64,000 bases of DNA, taken from Massilia sp. Bi118 (GTDB taxonomy: Bacteria > Pseudomonadota > Gammaproteobacteria > Burkholderiales > Burkholderiaceae_D). The translations under genes were made by a program, and so were the position numbers. Location: NCBI RefSeq assembly GCF_918697865.1, contig NZ_CAKKMV010000010.1:175018-239017 (forward strand). Direction: 5' to 3'. The notes under the pieces are model-generated. The model saw only the letters and a list, made by a program, of their open reading frames with translations, had not been told where the DNA came from and did no database searches. Positions 59,436 through 64,000 of this stretch are shown here, one piece after another (position 1 is the stretch's first letter; each line of letters starts with the position of its first letter).

Positions 59436-61701
59436 CGCGGGCTTCCACGTCCCACCAGGCCGGCAGGAGTTCGAGCACCTCCGGCCGTGCGAAGCGGTCG
59501 TCGATCAGCCAGACCGTGCCCTCGTCCTGCTCGGTGCGGATCACGCGGCCGGCCGCCTGCACCACCTTCTGCAGGCCGGGATATAAATAGGCGTAGTCGT
59601 AGCCGGCGCCGAACAGCGCCTGCAGGCGTTCGCGCAGCTGCTCGTTAACCGGGTTCACCTGCGGCAGGCCGAGCGTTGCGACGAAGGCGCCGATCAGGCG
59701 CGCGCCGGGCAGGTCGATGCCTTCACCGAAAGCGCCGCCCAGCACCGCGAAGCCGATGCCTGTGCTTTCGGAGGTAAAACGCTCCAGAAACGCAGTACGC
59801 TCCATCTCGCTCATGCGGCGCGACTGGCGCCAGGCCGGGATCTCCGGGTGGCGCTGGGCGAGTGTGTCCGCGGCCTGCTCGAGGTAGTCGAAGCTGGAGA
59901 AGAAGGCGAGGTAGTTGCCGGGCTTGTCCGCGTACTGGCGCGCCATCAGGTCGGCGATCGGGACCAGCGAGCTTTTCCTGTGCTGGTAGCGCGTCGAGAT
60001 CCCGCGCGCCACTTCCACCTTCAATTGGCTCGCGACGAAAGGCGAGTCGACGTCGATCCAGGCGGTGTCCTCGGGCATGCCGAGCAGGTCGGCGAAGTAG
60101 TGCCAGGGGCTCAGGGTGGCCGAGAACAGCGTGGTCGAATGGGCGAGCTCGAAGCGCGGCTTCAGGAAGGGCGCCGGCACCAGGTTGCGGATCGCCAGCG
60201 TGGTGTCGCGCTCGTCCGTGCGCGTGAGGTCGAACAGGGAATGCTCGCCGAAGGATTCGGCCAGGCGCTGGAACTGCAGGGCGTCGAAGTAGAACGCCTG
60301 CAGCGCCGGGTCCAGGGCCCCTTCCGCCATGGATTCGGCGAGGTGCTCTGTGATTGCGCTGGTGGCGTTCTGCAGGCTGTCCAGCAGCTTTTGCGGTATC
60401 GCGTCCAGCACCTGGTAGGGGAGCGGGGCGCTTTTGCCCGCCTCGGTCCAGGCGCGGCCGACCTTTTCCAGCGGTTTCTGCACGGCGGGCGGCGCCACGG
60501 CGCGGGCCGCGCGCAGGCTGCCGCGTTCCAGTGAAGTGCTGTACATGCCGCGTGCGCGCGAGACCAGGTTATGGGCCTCGTCGGCCAGCACGCTCACCTT
60601 CCATCCTCGCTCCAGCGCCAGCGCGTACAGCATGGCGCCGCCGTCGAACCAGTAGTTGTAGTCGCCGACGATCATGTCGCTCCAGCGCGCCATCTCGCTG
60701 CCCAGGTAGTAGGGGCAGACATCGTGTTCGAGGCCGATGCTGCGCAGGGTCTCGCGGTCCAGCAGCGGGGCGCCCAGGCAGGCGGCGCGCGCCGCCGGCA
60801 GACGGTCGTAGAAGCCGCGCGCCAGCGGGCAGGCGTCGCCGTGGCAAGCTTTGTCCGGATGCTCGCAGGCCTTGTCGCGCGCGGTCAGTTCGAGCACGCG
60901 CAGCGCGATGGTGCCAGATTCGGTGCCGCCGGTCTTGAGCGTGGCCGCGGCGTCGAGCGCCAGCTTGCGCCCCGGCGTCTTCGCGGCCAGGAAGACCAGC
61001 TTGTCGATGTTCTCCTTCGGCGCCGCCTTCAGGGCCGGGAACATGGTGCCGAGGGTCTTGCCGATGCCGGTCGGTGCCTGGGCCAGCAGGCAGCGCTTGG
61101 CGGCGTTGGCACGGAACACGGCTTCGGCGAGCTGGCGCTGGCCCGGGCGGAAGTCCGCGTGCGGAAAGCGCATGCCGGTCAAGGCGTCGTTGCGCGCTTC
61201 GCGGTGGCGCATTTCCTGCTCGGCCCAGGCGATGAAGCGGCCGCAGTGGTCTTCGAAGATGGCTTTCAGCTCGGCGCGCGTGCGGGTCTCGCGGAGCAGG
61301 GTCTCCTGCTGGCTGCCGATGTCGAAGTAGACCAGGGCCAGGTTGACCTCCGCCATGTCCAGCTGTTCGCACATCAGGTGGCCGTAGATGCGCAGCTGGG
61401 CCCAGTGCAGGTGGCGGTGATTGTCGGGGATGCTGGTGAACTGGCCGCGATAGGTTTTCACTTCCTCGATCAGGTTCTGGTCCGGGTCGTAGCCGTCGGC
61501 GCGGCCGCGCACGTGCAGCAGGCCGTAGTCGCCTTCGAGCGTGACTTCGGCGCGGTAATGCTCGCCGCGTCGCGAGGCGACCACGGCGTGGCCGGCGATG
61601 CCTTCCAGGGCCGTGGGCGAGGGCGTGAAGCGCAGGTCGAGATCGCCCTGCTTGGCGGTGAACTCGCACAGGGCCCTGACCGCGACGGTGTAGCCGGTCA
61701 A
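59416..61701 (-). CDS. DinG/XPD-like Fe-S DNA helicase
   Basis: 761-residue superfamily-2 helicase of the XPD/DinG class. Walker A is APTGIGKT (about 208-215). A Cys cluster (CEHPDKACHGDAC and a following Cys) at about 275-300 is the likely [4Fe-4S] site, followed by the DEAH-type ADEAHNL (about 372), FSATLSPW and QAAGRVIRTEQDEG (motif VI). The N-terminal about 180 residues contain a PD-(D/E)XK-like EVKTYRGQF. The start is TTG at 61701, whose TTGA overlaps the upstream stop; GGAGG lies 4 bp before it. A longer frame exists upstream but is the antisense/other frame of the nuclease gene. It is probably the partner of the VRR-NUC protein. Confidence 0.9.
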   Translation of the reverse strand: MTGYTVAVRALCEFTAKQGDLDLRFTPSPTALEGIAGHAVVASRRGEHYRAEVTLEGDYGLLHVRGRADGYDPDQNLIEEVKTYRGQFTSIPDNHRHLHWAQLRIYGHLMCEQLDMAEVNLALVYFDIGSQQETLLRETRTRAELKAIFEDHCGRFIAWAEQEMRHREARNDALTGMRFPHADFRPGQRQLAEAVFRANAAKRCLLAQAPTGIGKTLGTMFPALKAAPKENIDKLVFLAAKTPGRKLALDAAATLKTGGTESGTIALRVLELTARDKACEHPDKACHGDACPLARGFYDRLPAARAACLGAPLLDRETLRSIGLEHDVCPYYLGSEMARWSDMIVGDYNYWFDGGAMLYALALERGWKVSVLADEAHNLVSRARGMYSTSLERGSLRAARAVAPPAVQKPLEKVGRAWTEAGKSAPLPYQVLDAIPQKLLDSLQNATSAITEHLAESMAEGALDPALQAFYFDALQFQRLAESFGEHSLFDLTRTDERDTTLAIRNLVPAPFLKPRFELAHSTTLFSATLSPWHYFADLLGMPEDTAWIDVDSPFVASQLKVEVARGISTRYQHRKSSLVPIADLMARQYADKPGNYLAFFSSFDYLEQAADTLAQRHPEIPAWRQSRRMSEMERTAFLERFTSESTGIGFAVLGGAFGEGIDLPGARLIGAFVATLGLPQVNPVNEQLRERLQALFGAGYDYAYLYPGLQKVVQAAGRVIRTEQDEGTVWLIDDRFARPEVLELLPAWWDVEARANASAP

Positions 61702-63380
61702 GCCGCCTCCTGCCACTGCAGGTAGCACACGGTCACCGGCATGCCGTGCTCCCTGCAGTAGTCGATCCAGCGCAGCTGGTTGTCCTGCAGGCGGTCGCCG
61801 GGGCCTTTCACTTCGATCATCTCGTAGCGACCCTCGGCCGGGAAGAACTGGATCAGGTCCGGAAAGCCGGTGCGGTTGTCCTTCACGTCCTGCAGGATGC
61901 GCTGGAACCACAGCTTCAGGTGAGACGCGGGGATGCAGTGCAGGGCGATGTCGAGGATGGCGCGGTCGAGATAGTCCCAGGACACGAAAGGCGACTGGAT
62001 GCCGGCTTTCTCTTCCCAGGTGGCGAGGATGGCCTCGATGTGGCTGCCGTCGTCCAGGCGCGCCAGGCAGGCTTCGAACTCGCGCGCGCGGCGCTGGTGG
62101 AAGTCGGGGCTGTAGAGGTCCGCCGGGCCGCGGTGGAAGGGGTGGAAGAAGGCGCCGGGGATGGCCGCGAACACGGCCGGCCAGCACAGCAGGCCGAACA
62201 GGGTATTCGCCAGCGTGTTCTCGACGTAGAAGACCGGCGCTTCGTCGCGGTGCAGGTGCTCCAGCACCACGCCTTCGACGCGCCATTCGCCGCCCGCGTC
62301 AGTCAAAATGCGGGGCAGGTTCAGATCGAGCCGCGCGGGCGGCGGCGCCTTGCGCGCTTTCACCTTGGCGTGGCCGAGTTTACGCGCCAGGCGCGGGCCG
62401 ATACGCAGCAGGTGCTGGCGTTCGGCCTCGCTTTCCGGCGCCTGTTCGGCCGCGCAGAACAGGGCGTAGGCCTGGTCGAATTTCTCGTCCTTCTCGAGTA
62501 CGCGCATGGCGCGCGAGCGGGCGCCGGGGAAGCGGCATTCCGCGTAGACGGCGTGGGCGGTCTCCCAGTCCTTGTCCTTCTCGAACTGCTGGCCGATGGC
62601 GAACAGGAGTTTTTCACGGCGGCTGTCCAGCCAGTCGTTGTCGAAGCCGTGGCGCGGCACATCCTGCAGGACTGCCTGCAGCACCTCCCGAAAATCTTCG
62701 CCGCCCGGTTCGAGCTCGTAGAAGCGCTCGCGGCAGGCGTGCAGCTGCAGGTAGTGCTCGATGTCGCGGCGCGAACGGAAGCCGCGCGACGCCTCGGAAA
62801 ACTCGACCTGCTCGAAGCGGAACAGGCCCAGGTCGGCCAGCACGAATTCGGTCCAGTCCTGGTGCAGGTTGCCGAAGAAAACCAGGCGCAGGCGGTCGCA
62901 CAGGGGCTTCACCTGGATCGTCCACACGGTGTCGGAGCAGCCGGCGTACCACTGCGAGAAGGGACGCGGCTCGGCATGCTGCCCGCGCAGCGCTTCCAGC
63001 TGCTCGTCCTTGCGCGCCGCCTTCAACGGGGCTTTCAGGGCGAAGGCCTCGACGATTTCGGGCTTGACCAGCAGCTCGAACAGCCCGTCGATGTCGAGCA
63101 CCGGATCGGCGACGATCCAGCCGGTCGGCAGCAGGTCCTGCGCGGCGGCCACCGGGCAGCCGATCTCCGGGTAGTTCATCTTCGAGGCGCGGAACAGGCT
63201 GCCCTTGCGCATCACCATGCGCACGAACAGGGCCTGGGCAGGGCGGGGCAGCTGGGCGAAGGCCTGGATGAAAGTCAGCTCCTCGCCGTCGAGGAGGTCG
63301 GCGTAGCGCTGGGCGATCCAGTCGAGGACGCGCTGGAAGTTATCCAGATAATAAAACTCGTTTTCCAGAACCCTGATCAT
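61698..63380 (-). CDS. FAN1-like VRR-NUC domain nuclease
   Basis: 560-residue protein with the C-terminal VRR-NUC fold of FAN1. The catalytic pattern is PD (P507-D508) followed by E523-V-K525 (IEVKGPGDRL) and Q535 (DNQLRWIDY). The N-terminal part (LENEFYYLDNFQRVLD) and a central TPR/SAP-like helical region match the bacterial FAN1 layout. FAN1 cleaves 5' flaps and unhooks interstrand crosslinks. The ATG is 9 bp from a perfect LexA box. The helicase gene overlaps its stop by one base pattern (TTGA), indicating translational coupling. Confidence 0.9.
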   Translation of the reverse strand: MIRVLENEFYYLDNFQRVLDWIAQRYADLLDGEELTFIQAFAQLPRPAQALFVRMVMRKGSLFRASKMNYPEIGCPVAAAQDLLPTGWIVADPVLDIDGLFELLVKPEIVEAFALKAPLKAARKDEQLEALRGQHAEPRPFSQWYAGCSDTVWTIQVKPLCDRLRLVFFGNLHQDWTEFVLADLGLFRFEQVEFSEASRGFRSRRDIEHYLQLHACRERFYELEPGGEDFREVLQAVLQDVPRHGFDNDWLDSRREKLLFAIGQQFEKDKDWETAHAVYAECRFPGARSRAMRVLEKDEKFDQAYALFCAAEQAPESEAERQHLLRIGPRLARKLGHAKVKARKAPPPARLDLNLPRILTDAGGEWRVEGVVLEHLHRDEAPVFYVENTLANTLFGLLCWPAVFAAIPGAFFHPFHRGPADLYSPDFHQRRAREFEACLARLDDGSHIEAILATWEEKAGIQSPFVSWDYLDRAILDIALHCIPASHLKLWFQRILQDVKDNRTGFPDLIQFFPAEGRYEMIEVKGPGDRLQDNQLRWIDYCREHGMPVTVCYLQWQEAA

Positions 63381-63389
63381 GTCGCACCA

Positions 63390-63411
63390 TACTGTAACTT
63401 TGTACAGTATA
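63390..63411 (-). promoter_or_regulatory. LexA (SOS) box over the -10 of the nuclease-helicase operon
   Basis: TACTGTAACTTTGTACAGTA (63390-63409) matches the SOS consensus CTGT-N8-ACAG perfectly and keeps the flanking TA on both sides. On the minus strand a canonical TATACT (63406-63411) overlaps its upstream end. A LexA dimer would block the promoter directly. The nuclease start lies 9 bp beyond it. Confidence 0.9.
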
Positions 63412-63472
63412 GCGGCGCGGCTTTGCTTTACCCAGCAGTAGCGGGGCTTTTTTACGACAGCTTGGCGTTTTG

Positions 63473-64000
63473 TTATGGCTTATTGGCGGCTTCCTCGGCC
63501 TCCTGGCGCTTGTTGGCGTGCTGGATGATGGCCGAGATCAGGGCGACGTCGGTGTCGACCGTGGCCGGCGCCGGCCTGGCTTGCGCAGCGGGACGGCGGC
63601 TGCGCGGCTCGGCGTGGGCCAGCGCCGCGCCGCGCACGGCGGCAGCGGAGGACGCCTTGCCGGTGGCGCTGCGCGGCGCGGCTTTGAACGTGGCGGCGTG
63701 CGCGGCCGGACGCTGGCGCTCGGCATGCAGTTCGCGCTGGCCTTCATTCTTGGCGATGCGGCCGGCATGTTGTTGCGGCGGCAGCACACGCAGCTCCGTG
63801 AGCGGGGCCGCCGGCCCGGCCGCCTCGGCCGTCTCCGCGGGCGCGAGGTCGACGATGGTGGCGCCGGCCTGCGCCTCATCCACCACGTCGGCGCTTGCCC
63901 CCGCGGACGCGGATCCGGACGCGGTCACGGCAGCCGGAACCGGCGCCGGCGGCGCGGCGGGCGCCGGCGCTTCCGCCCCCGTCCGCCCCCTGGCCCCAGC
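63473..64000 (-). CDS. C-terminal part of an Ala/Pro-rich protein (runs off right edge)
   Basis: The minus-strand frame is open from the right edge to a TAA at 63473, giving at least 175 residues. It is dominated by Ala, Pro, Arg and Gln. A GTG at 63928 could start a 151-residue protein, but the frame continues without a stop to the window edge, so the gene is treated as partial. The final about 25 residues (DVALISAIIQHANKRQEAE) are the only non-repetitive part. No family is recognised. Confidence 0.45.
   Translation of the reverse strand, partial: AGARGRTGAEAPAPAAPPAPVPAAVTASGSASAGASADVVDEAQAGATIVDLAPAETAEAAGPAAPLTELRVLPPQQHAGRIAKNEGQRELHAERQRPAAHAATFKAAPRSATGKASSAAAVRGAALAHAEPRSRRPAAQARPAPATVDTDVALISAIIQHANKRQEAEEAANKP

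Noticed and set aside
61702..62286. N-terminal extension of the helicase frame upstream of 61701
   Set aside because: The extra 195 residues are Arg/Pro-rich and coincide with the nuclease gene in another frame. The TTG at 61701 has a Shine-Dalgarno sequence and couples to the upstream stop.
63421..63455. Terminator on the plus strand near 63.43 kb
   Set aside because: An imperfect CCCAGC/GCGGGG stem with a T run exists, but no plus-strand gene precedes it and the stem has a mismatch.

Overview
The window is one contiguous piece of a GC-rich Gram-negative chromosome. Gene content and order (lplT-alr-radA, pstSCAB-phoU-phoBR, carAB-greA, yhbY/rlmE-ftsH-folP-glmM, a TonB-dependent receptor of the long proteobacterial type) fit a betaproteobacterium of the Oxalobacteraceae, most like Massilia. 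That assignment is inferred from synteny and protein style; no 16S gene is present.

Layout. (1) 1-6.3 kb: the end of a family-4 uracil-DNA glycosylase, a DUF1853 gene, a four-copy REP-like element, then lplT, alr, radA and a PilZ protein. (2) 6.6-13.5 kb: the phosphate regulon core, pstS-pstC-pstA-pstB-phoU-phoB-phoR, headed by a clear Pho box and interrupted by dispersed palindromes. (3) 13.6-26.3 kb: housekeeping genes: patatin-like lipoprotein, HbpS/GlcG-like protein, carA-carB with a strong promoter and structured leader, greA, DUF4149, yhbY, rlmE, ftsH, folP and glmM. (4) 26.3-29.0 kb: tRNA-Pro(TGG), tRNA-Arg(TCT), a secreted metallo-beta-lactamase-fold protein and a GH1-like glycosidase. 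(5) 29.2-52.4 kb: a TonB-like protein with a very long repeated coiled coil, then a Wzx/Wzy-type polysaccharide locus: wza and wzc on the plus strand, facing a 15-gene minus-strand operon (51.1 to 35.0 kb) with a 4,6-dehydratase, wbpA/B/D/E-type genes, wzx, wzy, two glycosyltransferases, a GNAT-like protein, a NodB-like deacetylase, a second DegT aminotransferase, a PglC-sized phosphoglycosyltransferase, PAP2 and an acyltransferase. A DUF1460 lipoprotein lies beyond it. (6) 52.5-59.4 kb: a TonB-dependent receptor behind a Fur-like site, two very small genes, and a LiaI/LiaF-like plus LytS/LytTR-type envelope-signalling operon. (7) 59.4-64 kb: a LexA-boxed operon of a FAN1-like VRR-NUC nuclease and a DinG/XPD-like helicase, then the end of an Ala/Pro-rich protein running off the right edge.

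How the genes work together. PhoB-PhoR should sense phosphate through PstSCAB-PhoU and switch on pstS at the Pho box. In the polysaccharide locus, WbpA-B-E-D should make UDP-2,3-diacetamido-2,3-dideoxyglucuronate, while the 4,6-dehydratase plus the second DegT enzyme should make an amino-dideoxy sugar. The phosphoglycosyltransferase, glycosyltransferases, Wzx and Wzy should assemble and flip the repeat unit, and Wza/Wzc should export it. The most interesting point is the perfect SOS box in front of the FAN1-like nuclease/helicase pair, which suggests a damage-inducible crosslink or branched-DNA repair module. I see no CRISPR array, prophage, complete insertion sequence or integrase.
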